A program made the position numbers and the translations under genes. Source: Calliphora vicina (lineage: Eukaryota > Arthropoda > Insecta > Diptera > Calliphoridae). From it: DNA of 64,000 nt. How positions within the stretch are numbered: the stretch's first letter is position 1; the number at the start of each line of letters is the position of its first letter. Below, piece after piece: positions 23,520 through 35,258 of the stretch. The DNA is taken from the NCBI RefSeq assembly GCF_958450345.1, contig NC_088784.1, forward strand, positions 55,484,247-55,548,246, in the 5' to 3' direction. The notes below the pieces were generated by a model, which saw nothing but the letters and a program-made list of their open reading frames with translations, ran no database searches and was not told the DNA's origin.

Positions 23520-24465
23520 ATCTGATTAAAATTGTTTAAATATTTTCAACAAAACCCAACTTGTTCCTACAAAAAGTTGCCCAAACAATCAAAGGTCTGC
23601 CATCAAACTGATTCCAATGTTATTAAACAGTATCGAGAGAACTTGTCCGTTGATAAAAAACCTGGTTCAGGTAGAAGGAATGGTTCATATGCACCCTTAT
23701 CGCGATTCAATATTCCACATGAAATATGTTCCCTTTTCCTAGTTTTCGTTCATAAACTTTGTTCACGTGAAAAAATTCCCCATGTAGAAGGCTCAAAAAG
23801 TTAATGACTAAAAATTTAGAGACCAAAGACAGAGCACGAATATTTAAGTAAAATTTTATACAAAAAATATACCTGCTGCATAATGGATAACGAAACGTAT
23901 GTTTTGATAAATTTTTCGCAGCTTAAAGTGGAATATTTTTATGTTGCTGATTCTCGAGAAAATTTTAAGAACCAAAAGCAGAAAATTTTCCCAAACATTT
24001 CTTGGTATGGCAAGCAATATGCAATTGCGGCAAAAGAAGCCAAACATTTGCTACAAAGGGCTCTATGAATACCGAAATTTACATCAAGGAATGTTTACAA
24101 AAGAGGATTTTTCCATTCATAAGACTTCTTAATGTGTCCATTTATTATTGGCCTGCTTTGGCATCCTGTCACTATGGTAAGCAAAGTCTTGAGTGGTACA
24201 AGATCAATAAATATTATAATAATTGTACCAAGAGAGGAGAATCCTCCAAACTGCCTGGAGCTAAGGCCAGGGGAGTGATATTGGGATATTGTTAAAAGAG
24301 AATTGAAGAGCACAAAAAAGGTGTCCAAAAGTGTGGTAGATTTAAAACGGAGAACAGGTGGCCCTGTTCGAACAAACTGACAGAAAGCTCAATAAAAACC
24401 TTAATGGAATGGTTTTCGAAAAAGGTTCATAAATTCATCACTATTGATTAGAAATATAAAAATAA
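23520..24465 (+). pseudogene. Tc1/mariner-like transposase, copy B, dead
   Basis: The helix-turn-helix half reads FKYFQQNPTCSYKKLPKQ, then the linker DKKPGSGRRNGS. After frameshifts the catalytic half reads IMDNETYVL (first aspartate kept), ISWYGKQYA and WPALASCHYGKQSLEWYK, where the second aspartate of the family motif PDLASCHYG is alanine. Downstream the PREANPPNC block is frameshifted. At least three frame changes separate the parts, so it is inactive. The motif order matches copies A, C and D. Confidence 0.75.
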
Positions 24466-24528
24466 CATTTCTTGTAAATTGTAATAATAATTTCAATAAA
24501 ATAAAAAAAATAAAAACTGTATGTTAAG

Positions 24529-25755
24529 ATTTTTATACCCTTCATCATGAGTGGCAAGGGTATATATAAAAATTTGTCATTCCGTTTGTAATTTCCAACC
24601 ATAAAATTATTTGGCGATCTTTTTATATAGAATTGGTATCTCTGATTCCAAAAAAAAATCTTTAAAAGATCAATATAAACTTTTTTTCAAGTTATACATA
24701 CAAAAAACATTAATAAAAAAATTAAAAAAATATACTTTTTCATGTCTTTCTGAAACTAAATTTTTAAAAAGATCTGTATTTACTATATTTCAAGTTACAG
24801 TATGGTCTAGATATATAAAAATCAATAATAAATAAAGAAGTATTTCTAAAAATTCCATTCCGTAAAAATTAAAAAAAAAGTATTTCGGCGGGTGCTGGCG
24901 GCTACAATTTTTTTACAAAGACATTCCACAGAAGTTTCTTTAAATGATGTATATAGACATTGGACGGGCTTCGACGGCCTTTTTTTGGCAAGCTATATAA
25001 CATTCTTAGAAAAAAAAACTAAAAAAATTTATATCAAAGATATACATTTAATAAAAGCCTATATCAATGTTTATCTATGTTTTGAAGTATGAATTTCTAT
25101 ATGGTAAAACCATTGAGATATATCTAATTTAGTAAAGCAGTAAAATATTAAAAAAATTAACGAAAATATGATTCAAAATTTGTTGAACTTCTGGCGCTTC
25201 TGGCGAGAAAACGAAAAGTCCAATTGAAAAACCAATTTGTATTGGAGGAGAGCAGATTGTCAGCTTCCGAAAAAACTTTGTTTTCCCAAATTCTGAAGAT
25301 ACCGATTTTCATAATTTTGTCCACCTAGATTTTGATTTGGAACCACAGTGGCTCGGTTACTATTTAAAATCGAGAAAATCGGTCTGAGATATATGGAAAA
25401 AACCAGGACAACCTCGAGTTTTGTCCTATTTTTGACCTATGTCTGGATTACTAAGTTATTAATATAGACAATATGGAAATCTAATGTTAGATATTTCAAA
25501 GACCTTTGCAACGACGTATATGACCGTATATGACCGTAGTAAGTTGGACCAGCAATGGGTCAAATTTTTGTTTCACCAAAAAATTTTTTTCACAAACCCC
25601 AATTTTTTTTTTAACAAAATTTTTTTTTCACTAATTATTAAAAAAAAAGTTTTAAAATTTAAAAAAAAAATAAAAAACAACTTTGGAAAAAAATTTTAAA
25701 ATTTATTTTCCTAAAAATATTTACAATTTTTATTTTAAAGTATAATTTGGCGAAT
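24529..25755 (+). repeat. R1 dispersed element, 3' hairpin missing
   Basis: It starts ATACCCTTCATCATGAG and GTCATTCCGTTTGTAATTTCC and carries the later R1 words AAAACCAGGACAACCTCGA, TTTGCAACGACGTATAT and AATGGGTCAAA. It ends at GTATAATTTGGCGAA without the terminal hairpin. The 24,640-25,190 interior is unlike other copies and may be another insert. Confidence 0.55.
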
Positions 25756-27506
25756 ACCAACTAAAATTTATCACAAATATGTCAAACATTTTAAAATCGT
25801 ACGGTCAGTTTTTGAGATATTTTCCTTAAGTTTTGACTAAAACCCCGTGGAATTTAACTGAATGTTTTAAAAATAGTTTATGGATCTACAATTGTTAATA
25901 ATTTGTTCGAATCCAGTATATTTAATTGTTTTTCTATACTGCAGAAACTAGAGAAATTTGCGATTAAAATTTCGTATTAAGATTCTTAAAATATTTATAA
26001 AGACAAGTAAAACAAAATGTTTTATGTTTAAAAGTATATACGACTAATATTGGTCTCTAGTTAGAAATAATGTAATTTAAAAGTAAATATTAAATTATTT
26101 CATTATTATTTTTAACTCAGACACATTTAAGGCTTTAGAATTTTTTAAATTTTAACTAATTTCCTACACTTTTCTTCCAGAGAAGGGTTAGATGGAAGAA
26201 TATCTACAAATATGAAATTGTTGTAATATTTTTACTGAATTTGAATTAATATTTTTAACATTTTGTCGTACAAATGCCACGTCACGACATAATGGAAATG
26301 CCCATATGCTGAAATTATATAAAAAATATGTTTTGCGCGTTCAGTGACATCGGAAATGTTGGCATTAAAGTTTAACGTTAATTTCGATCACTTATTCCAA
26401 TTATCTTATTTGTAGATAATTCAGTTCCAATAAATCGGAACATGCAACTACATCTGTAAAATACCATCCAAAACATGTAAAAAAATTTAAAATTTACCAT
26501 CAAACCATATTTTACTGGGGACCTTTTCCGGATTAGAATTATGACGATTGACGATGATTAAGTATAAATTAGATTAAGAATAAATTATTGCTGAAAAAGC
26601 GTGTGTGTGAGTATACAAACTGCCTTAATGTTTAATAAGTATACCCAATTCTGGGGCTATACATACATATTCGTATGTAAAGTTTCGACATGGATACATG
26701 ACTGATGGCAAAAACAAAAAGTTTGAAAACAATTTTTGTAATTTTTAACTGCAAAAGTAAGGGAACTATTTGTGTCTTTACCAATACATATGTTAGACAA
26801 AATTTTTAAAGTTAATAAATTAAAAAAAATAAAAATATTGTATATTGTATATGAATAATTTGAATAGTTTTAATAAATATGTAACTAGTTTAAATAAAAC
26901 AAATTGTCGTTAAAGTAATAAAATCACTCTATCAATAAAACCAACTACATACATCGTTGAATGAATATTACCATAACAAGGATCCTATTCATAAAAAACA
27001 CTTTTCACAAAAAGGATACAACATAAACGCACACTCACATACACATATCGACACTCATATATTCAAGTCCCAGCAAACAACTAGAGTTTAAATCAAAGCC
27101 TTTGATTATGATGTGAAGCGTAATAGTTTTCTCCACAGCTTTTAATAAAATCATTTGAAGATTTTAAGTAATTTTTGAAAGTAGATTTGTTATCAAATAA
27201 AATAATAAAAAGAAAATTCAAACGCTTGACTTTGTGTTTGCTGGGGTGTATGAAGAAAACACACAACCAAATACAATGGTTGGTTAGTTGAAAGAGATAA
27301 CTTTTCATGGATTGCTGCAATCAATCTTTTGATATAAAACTTTTTCATTTCGTCTTTCTTTCTTCCAGTTTTGTTTTCAATTCATGCTTGCAGCATGAAA
27401 AAACAACAACAAAACAAAAACAAATCATCATACAACGTACATTCATGTGAATACAACGCACACCATTCTATTATACCACACACGCTTACTACATGCCCCT
27501 ATATAG
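25756..27506. other. AT-rich interval without recognised gene
   Basis: No supported coding region or repeat end was found. Confidence 0.4.
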
Positions 27507-27770
27507 CAAGGATGGCCATATGCGGCCCGTCAATGACATTCTTGCAGCCCTTCAAGAAATTCATCACAAAAAATGGAAAAGTCTTGGTAAAAAATCGAGT
27601 ATCCAAAAATAGATAGATCGATGACGCACCACACAGGCCCCTTAGGTGCAAGGCTGTGGGGCCTCAGAACAGGACACTTTAGACATGCACAATTTGTGCG
27701 AATTTGTGATAGTAGCAGGTTATGAGCGTTAGCCCATACGGTTTATGAAATCACAAACTGTACACCCCTG
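27507..27770. mobile_element. 264-bp hAT-like MITE
   Basis: The ends CAAGGATGGCC and the inverse of CAGGGGTGTAC resemble hAT termini. The flanking octamers CTATATAG (27,499-27,506) and CTACATAG (27,771-27,778) agree at seven of eight positions. Noncoding. Confidence 0.6.
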
Positions 27771-27811
27771 CTACATAGTTTCAGCTATACTAAATATACA
27801 TACTACATATA

Positions 27812-28334
27812 CAGTGGTGGCCACCAATTTAAGACAAATACTTGCATTTTTTTCATCAACTGAATTTTAAGTGCGATAGAGCCAAAATAAAAGGACCTCT
27901 AAGGGTATGAAATTTATTATTAATGTTTCTAGTTTCTGAAAAATGTTTGGAAAAATCGGTAAAACATATATGGACAAAGATATGTGGAAATACGTTGACC
28001 CACCTCAGCCAACATCCGCTGTTAATAACATGATATGACCGAAACTAATGGAACTAAAAATACGAAATTTGGTCCGAATATTTTATAATAATAAAAATAT
28101 AATGATATAAATGTGAGAAAATATGTTTATTTAAAAAATTTTTTTTTGGTCAAGTTGTAGAAAAATTGTATGTGTTCGTGGTGAATATGTATGAATTGAC
28201 ACAGTCGAATAAAACACACTTGTGTGTTAAAACAATCCTCATGCATACATATTTGTGGAAATATTTGAAAAAATAATTGACAATCACGTGGAATTTAGCA
28301 AACAATTTTTGTCTTAAATTCCTGGCCACCACTG
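27812..28334. mobile_element. 523-bp Tc1/mariner-type MITE
   Basis: Near-perfect inverted ends CAGTGGTGGCCACCAATTTA and the inverse of CAGTGGTGGCCAGGAATTTA, with AAGACAAA continuing inward, are flanked by TA on both sides. The interior has no transposase. TA target and CAGTG ends fit the Tc1/mariner superfamily. Confidence 0.8.
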
Positions 28335-28776
28335 TATATTAGATATATCCAATTTTCTTTTTAGTTAGCAATTACATTTTTATGCAGACGTGCAACTTTT
28401 CCTTTGGTCAAATGAATGGGCAAAAAAAAAAATGAAAAAATAAAAAACTTCTCGATAAACTAAAACAACCATTGATGACAATGTTTTCGAATTAAATTGC
28501 TGAAACAAAATAGAGAGTTTACACTGTTTAATGAGAGGAAATCAAAAGTTAGATGCCTCAAGGGGATTTATAGCATATCCCATAAAATTGTAAACACATT
28601 TCAAATACTCTTAGAGTGTTATGAACTTTTTAAAGTGATTTGAAATAACTTACAATATTGAAAAGCATTTCAATATACTGGGTTATTTTAACCAGCATCT
28701 AAATAATAAACGGTTAATTATAAAAACTCATATGTGATTATTAGAGGTCGGATTTTCATGCATCAAAATATTACAT

Positions 28777-29901
28777 CTGTGGTCGTATGGAAAAACTAGA
28801 TAACTCCATTTTTGAAAACACGAGAAAACACAAACTTAACGTTTTAAAAATATTTCACTAATTATTTAATATGAATTTATGTTATTATGCATGCGCATTA
28901 AACAATACATAATTTTAAATAATGTTAAAGATTTCTGGTTCCATTGAACTAATTTTTGGACATTAAAACCGAAAATCGATGTCAGCAGCTACCTTGTTTT
29001 TTTTCGAAAAAATGGAGTTACTAAGTTTTTCCAAAAAAAACTTTTTTTTCAATTTATTTTGATATTTTCGTAATTAAATCATTTGTTGGAAAACATTAAC
29101 ATTAAGAGTGCCTCAAGGCATGCATTACAAAACACCAATTATCTCAAAAAGTAATTATATTTTTACTTTAAATTTAACTGTGACTTTAGTTACAGATTTG
29201 TTAACATTTCCCTCGAAGGTCGAAATGCATCCTGACTTTTTGTTCTGTCAGCTGTTTTGTGAGTGATGTCATAATTTTAGCACGTGAAATTTTGTGTGTC
29301 ATTTTTTTTAAATCAAAGTTTGACTGATCTATTCAAAATTCAAATTTTTTTTATTAGTTCTTTGTCATTAGTTTTTCAATAAATTTGTATAATTTTTTAC
29401 ACCTAAACCGGCAACAATGCCCTGAAGCACTCTTCACCTTTTGCAACTTAATTTGCAAATTAGTTTCTGATGGCTGTTCTGAGTTTATTGGGATAATTAC
29501 CCTAAAAAAATGTATTCGACAACTTTTTTTTAGCTTTTTAAAGTTTTCGGGTTATTTACGTTAATTTTCCCCGAAAAAATGGAGTTACCTAGTTTTTCAA
29601 AAAATATTTTTTCCTTTTATTCTTATATACATATCAAAAATAAGCCGAGTTTTTTTCTTTTTTAGGTTTGAAATTTGAACCCACAGAGCTTGTGACCCGA
29701 ATTTGTTTTATTTCGCTATTTCTCTCTTAGTTTTCGAAACAACGTCGTTTGAAACTTCTAATTTTTCTGTTTTTTAAGAAACTATGGATGGAGTTACACT
29801 CGATCTGACAGAGTGATAGTAAATGAAACGCACTTTCTATTTTTGGTGTTATCTCAATTTTCTCAAAAAGTGAAGTTAACTAGTTTTCCATACGACAACA
29901 G
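28777..29901. repeat. Family X inverted-repeat element
   Basis: The left end CTGTGGTCGTATGGAAAAAC and the right end, the inverse of CTGTTGTCGTATGGAAAAC, are followed inward by CTAG.TAACT words. Internally ATGGAGTTAC and CTAGTTTTTC recur. No clear target duplication or coding frame. A second, disrupted copy lies at about 53.9-55.8 kb. Confidence 0.65.
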
Positions 29902-30117
29902 ACCTAAAAATTAATAAAATATATGCCTATTAATAACTATGGATAGCTCAAGTTACACAACAGAGTTCCCAGTAATTATTCATTCGCAGATTGAACTCTT
30001 AAAAGTCCTCTAACAAGTAAACAGTTACGTTTTAAAATTTATAATATTTACGAAATTGTACTTAAATTTAAATATAACTGTTTAACGGCTGGTTTAATGC
30101 CTTTCAAACAGCAGTGC

Positions 30118-30560
30118 CTCGAAAATGGTGTTAAACTGCAACATATCTGTGGGTATTATTAACATTGCTGTGGAACATATAACATTGAATAAAAGCTTTA
30201 GTTGAGCATTGCTTGTAAGTATGGCAACACTAAATGATTAATGATTAACATCGAAAGCTCTAGAATTCGAATATAGTTCAAGTTTAAAGATCATTGTAGA
30301 AATAGAGCTTTCTAGATGGCAATGCAGCGTTATAAACTCGCTGTGAGAACACCAAACGAATGAGTCTAATTTGAAGCATCGTTAAATAAAGACATCAACT
30401 ACATTACCAGTGTATACTTGTAAAGTGTGTGTATTGTGCGTGTTTCTAAAAATTTATAAACGTGTATAAAAACACTGAGTGACTATTTAAAACTGTTGTT
30501 GTATAAATTTAAATAAACTGCTTTTATTTGCAATCAAAAGTATCCGGTTTATTTAAAGGA
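30118..30560 (+). repeat. Probable solo LTR of a retrotransposon
   Basis: The stretch carries an LTR-like arrangement: upstream unique sequence, TATAAACTCGCTGTGAG, a GT-rich region, then AATAAACTGC as a polyadenylation signal. It is shared with the reverse-oriented fragment at 9.4-9.6 kb (TTGTAAGTATGGCAACACTAA). No gag or pol sequence is adjacent, so recombination to a solo LTR is likely. Ends are approximate. Confidence 0.5.
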
Positions 30561-32539
30561 AATAAACCAATGTTTTAAAAAGTTTAAAACGTTGATTTAC
30601 AGACATGACCGTAATAGTTAGTTTTATTTTGTATTGTCTCTTGTTATCCGTAAAATGTCTTAAAAACCAGAAACTTGAATGTAAAGAACATGAAAATTGA
30701 TAGAGAAATGAAGAAGAAATTTTTTATAAAAAACAAGCAGTTTTTAATAATCATACCAATAAAACACATATTTTTGATGGTATTTTTATATAATAACAAA
30801 TTCGCCAGAAACCTTTTGTCGGGTCAAAATAATGTCCATCGGCGACATAAATAATATTTATATTTAAAATTGGTATAATATGCAAATATGTATAAGCCAT
30901 TTTACAAAATGTGTGATTCGTATATATAATTGCACTGGGGCGTTCCAGAAAATACATGAATTTGCATATAAATCCACCCCTAGTTATAATAGACAGGAAA
31001 ATCTCGCACAGATGAGCAAAATATTACAAATTTTCTTCATCTAATTTTATTGGGCTTGAAATAATTCAAACTAAAACCATGAAAAACGCTAAATGTGCAG
31101 CAATAATATCAACCGCAAAAAGAAATGAAAAGAAAAAGAGTAAAATATTTTCAAACGATAGAAAAATGACCAACTTTGTAGATAACAGGCAAACTTTGGA
31201 CTGAAAGGCTAAGTGACCGTCAGTCAGGCTGACTGTTTCTCAATAACTTGACTGGTTGTCGTTTAGATGGCACTAGCGAATTGCTTTTACATTGGAAAGA
31301 GTAGAAATCTCAAAAAATGGCCAGCAGTTAAAAAAATGTTTAAGTTGAATTCAATTGTGGACTCGTATCATGGTCAATTGCTGCATTTACAGTTTACAGA
31401 CCACACAAATGGTACAAAGTCAACGCTCGCTCAAATCCAAAGGAATTCTATATTCAACGAACGGAATGAAGAAGCAGCATGTGTATGTCAGTCAGTCAAA
31501 TGTTTTATATTCCTGTATCATGGACAGAGACCTATAAATATACATACATATATGTGTGTATGTGTGTGTATATTCACACACACACACATGAATTACTAAC
31601 AATACATACATACATGCAAAAGCATATTTAACAAAATAAAATGGATTTTTAAGTTATTCCAAACTATTTTTTATTTCAGTTTTGACTTTAGTATTTTATA
31701 GAAGAGATTGTTGTTGCTGTTGTTTCTTTTCTTCAGCTCTTTCACACAGTTGCCTCAGTGTTTTGTTGCAAGTTTTGTGAAAAGTAAATATGTACATACT
31801 TATAATAAAGTTTCCATAAACTAAAACATAGAAAATCCAAAGAGCCAAGTACGGAAACATAAATAAAATATAAATAAATACTCCATAGAATACGAAGGAC
31901 GACGAAGGATATTTGGTTAGGGAGAATTGAAAAGCATAAACAACAACAGCAACAATAATAAAAACAAGAAAGAGAAAAATAAAAATAAAAACTATGAAAA
32001 CAAAAATCCACTTTGTGTATTATATTTCCAGGCATTATATTGAAAAGTTTATGCAACAAGCAAAAAATGCTGCAACTAAATAATAAATAAATGCAACATT
32101 TATGTAAAAATGTTTAATAAGAAAAATAAAACTGAAATGGACATGGACATGAAACATTATTCCGCTATAAATAAGAAACTTGGTAAAGAAAAACATTGAT
32201 TGACTTGTTTTTAAAAATAAACAAAATGAAAATTTTATTAAAAATCAAATGATTTGATAAATTATTCTGCATCTGGATGTGGTGAATTATTGAATAATAT
32301 TTATTAGACCAGAGACTTTTTAAAGTCAATTGTCGATTGATTAGTGGTTTAACCATGTACTACAGCTAGCGAGTCAGAATCTCCAGTGTGACAAGATTTT
32401 AAAATAATATAAAGCTAAATCACGTTTAAATAGAGATAAGAAAAGCTAAAATTGGAAATTTAAAGCCAAATAATAAATCTAAAATGCTTTCCAATAAATT
32501 ATTTTCATTAGGTGGATATATAACACTATACAACACTAA
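30561..32539. other. AT-rich interval without recognised gene
   Basis: The 110-codon frame at 31,267-31,599 has no recognisable domain and ends in microsatellite-encoded residues. I do not call it. Confidence 0.4.
31536..31590. repeat. Dinucleotide/tetranucleotide microsatellite
   Basis: Runs of TACATACATA, TGTGTGTATG and CACACACACACA lie within about 55 bp. Confidence 0.85.
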
Positions 32540-33250
32540 AAAAATCTTAATAAATACGAAATTAACCGTAAACCCTCTTTTGTTATGTCTTATTTTTGAC
32601 TTTCTGGTTGAATTTTCTGTTTTAGTGTAAATAGTAAAATTTCACGGATAATATTTTTGCGGAAGATTTTAACCCCTTAAATCCCTGTTTTAATGGTGTA
32701 TGTTGCTCTTTTTTAGACAAAAAAGACCCATGTCTTGGGGATTTAAAGGGTTAACATATTATACAAAAATGTTCTTCGTAACATTTTACATAAATTTGCT
32801 GAATACATTTTATACCTAAAATGTTCTTTAAAATAAAATTCTTAATAAATGCGAAATTAACCCTATGCTCTCTTTTGTTATGTCTTATTCAGGGGCTTAT
32901 AGTAAAATTTCACGTATAATTTTTTTGCAGAACAGTTTAACCCCTTAGATCCCTGTTTTAATGGTGGTTTTTGAGGATTTAGAAGGTTAACATATTCTAC
33001 AAAAATATTCTCCGTAACATTTTACATAACTTTGCGGAACACATTTTATAGATAAAATGTAAGGATCATATGGTTTCTTATGAAGATTAACAATAAGAAT
33101 GTGCCAGAGTTGGGAAACTTTAACCCGCCCTCAAATGAAATTCAGATGTAAACTTTCAAAACGCCGATACACGTGTCTTCTTTTTTTTCTCCTCTATCAA
33201 AATTTATTGGTCGGACTTTGTAATTTTGGAAAAAATTTGATTTTGTTGTA
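32540..33250 (-). repeat. R3 dispersed repeat with internally duplicated unit
   Basis: Two units of about 290 bp lie in tandem, each running from TAATAAATNCGAAATTAACC through TTTAACCCCTTA to ACATTTTATA. The right end carries GTTGGGAAACTTTAACCCGCC and CTATCAAAATTTATTGGTCG, matching 7.1-7.2 kb in opposite orientation. Confidence 0.65.
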
Positions 33251-33785
33251 TAGTGTAATTACATAACACATAAATACAATTTTCTGGGTCTGCAATGAAT
33301 ATTTCGATGTGTTACAAACGGAATGACAAAATCACTATACGTCCCCATCTTTGTTGATGGTGGGTATAAAAAGACTTAAAATATAAAATAAGTTTAATGA
33401 CAAAAACTATCAACAACATAAACATAAACATATAAAAGTGCAACGACAAAAAACTGCATTTTACAACAAACGTTTATCCTCAATAAACGAAAGAAAAACA
33501 TTAAAATAAAACAATTTTAAACTTCTTTAAAATTAAACAGCAATATGCAAACACAAATTTATTTAAAATCTCCACTCAAATTAAAAACAATAAACTCAAT
33601 TTTATTTGTGGATAAAGGTTCCATTCTTCATCAAACCTAGTAAGTACGTAAGTACTGATACACAACGGCACAGAGCGATGGCTTCATACATTTTTGTGCA
33701 AAATATGTGAATTAAATTAAGAAAATAATTGTTATATTGAAGAAATAATATGTTGTTTCTTTAACTAATAGCACTGCACTATAGG

Positions 33786-34022
33786 TTAAACGGCTACCAA
33801 AACTGTGCTAAAGTCCAATTTTTCAAATGCAAATATTGCACTTTTTTTAATGCCATTTTGTAACCAATACTCCAAATTAACTAAGTCAGCTTTTTGTTTT
33901 TGGTAAATATTAAATTCCATTTGACAACACGCAGTCAAAGACATTGCATCGTAATTACTTAATAAATTTTGTTGAAAAGCCTGTATTGCTTTCAAATTTT
34001 CAATTGCATATTTAAATAATTT
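33786..34022 (-). other. Possible ORF at the left end of the 1.69-kb element
   Basis: A 79-codon open stretch on the minus strand, with no obvious ATG, includes AIQAFQQNLLSNYDAMSL and LVNLEYWLQNGIKKSA, and stops inside the terminal inverted repeat. Composition is protein-like (W, C, Q and charged residues), and it could be a last exon. I know no homologous family, and chance cannot be excluded. Confidence 0.3.
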
Positions 34023-34048
34023 CGCGAGTTATAAACAAAAATGTGAAA

Positions 34049-35258
34049 ATGGAGAACAATAAACTAAGTAAGTAAGTAATGTTTTTTGTTAAAAAATGTG
34101 ATAAAATTGTTTAACTTGCTTGAAATAAATCCACTTTTCTAACATAACCTTAAAAGTGCTGCGATTGTTTTCAAAATGTAAATTCGTGGAAACTTTTAAA
34201 ATTTCGGCAAAGTTCGGCAGATTAAATGAAATCAGCAATGAATATATTGAAATGTTATAAACCAATTTTCATTTACATATAATAGCCATTTTTAGCCGTT
34301 TTCGAATAATACTATCTTTTTTAGGTTATTGTTTGAAATTTGGCTTAACAAAAATTCAAAAAAAGAAAAATGTTATGCCGTTTTCAAACATGTAGTGGAC
34401 AAAATTGAAGTAAACATATTTTCAGATGAAGTGGAGAAGCATATAACGAAAACAATAAATTTGTTATACCCTACACCACCATAGTGGGGAGGGTATAATG
34501 CGTTTGTGCAGATGTTTGTAATGTCCGAGAATATTAGTCTAACACACACCTTAATATGGTACATATAATTTTATCGGCCCAAAGACGAAGCCCATACAAA
34601 TTTCCTCCCGTAATTAGACTTTATCGGTCATAAATTTTCAATTTATCTAGGTATCTACACAAATTTTGCTCCAAATAAATTTTATATATACGGAATTCGT
34701 ATCAGCTAATTTTATGATGATCGGTCCTTAATTAGTCATAGCTCCCATATAATACACGCTTCCGAAAATAGCTTTAACGTGCATAAATCTCTTAAAAATG
34801 TTGATATACACATAAAATTCAACAGAAAATGCAACTTTCATAAAGAAAATAATCACACGACCCAATTTCATGACGATCGTTCCATAATTGGTCGTAGCTC
34901 CCATAAAACCCACTTCCGAAAATCACTCACGAATATAAATTATTGAAATTTTAAAAGCAAATGAGACTCTTGCCAAAGTATCTTTGCAATCTATTTTACT
35001 TCATATTGCTGAAAAATTTTTGAGATGCAAAAAGGCGCTGTAATGGAAGCGGAGAAGAAATATTTTTTAAGCTCCGAATTAATATTAAGATTAAGCTGTA
35101 CCTCAGATCCATTAATTTCCACATCATTTTTAAATAGGCGCTTAAAAAAATGGAAACTTTCCACACTTCCACCTGATGTAGACAATGAAATTAATGAAAG
35201 CGAAGAGGACCTTTTTGATTTAAATTTACAAAATGAATTAGATTTAAGCAATTACTAA
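34049..35258 (+). pseudogene. Unrecognised transposon protein, broken
   Basis: A plausible model starts with ATG at 34,049 (MENNKLSK), has a donor AA/GTAAGT after 34,071, and an acceptor TTTTTTAG before 34,325. The second exon reads LLFEIWLNKNSKKEK and VVDKIEVNIFSDEVEKHIT in frame, up to an R2 insertion. Beyond it the same protein seems to resume (LKANETLAKVSLQSILLHIA, then EKFLRCKKAL and a stop). A shift of one frame gives MEAEKKYFLSSELIL, FLNRRLKKWKLSTLPP and an acidic tail ending LDLSNY at 35,258. The intron phases fit. The insertion and one frameshift make it a pseudogene. No conserved domain is recognised; it may be an accessory DNA-binding protein or part of a transposase. Confidence 0.5.
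34456..34951 (+). repeat. R2 element inserted in the broken transposon gene
   Basis: It starts TTATACCCTACACCACCATA with a short hairpin (ACCACCATAGTGGGG), then TTTGTAATGTCC, and contains the R2 internal words ATGATCGGTCC and CATAGCTCCCAT. It breaks off at ACGAATATAAATTAT, before the usual 3' hairpin. No target duplication is evident. Confidence 0.75.

Larger units (their letters stand above)
21821..24528 (+). mobile_element. Tc1/mariner-like element, copy B, interrupted
   Basis: The left end AGGACTGAGATCGAAAAA matches the copy A terminal repeat. After 125 bp the element is interrupted by a 1.56-kb insert and then continues through the transposase remnant to GTATGTTAAGATTTT, where an R1 element abuts and the right terminal repeat is lost. 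Confidence 0.75.

Noticed and set aside
31267..31599. 110-codon open frame on the plus strand
   Set aside because: No domain, microsatellite-encoded C terminus and no splice or promoter context.
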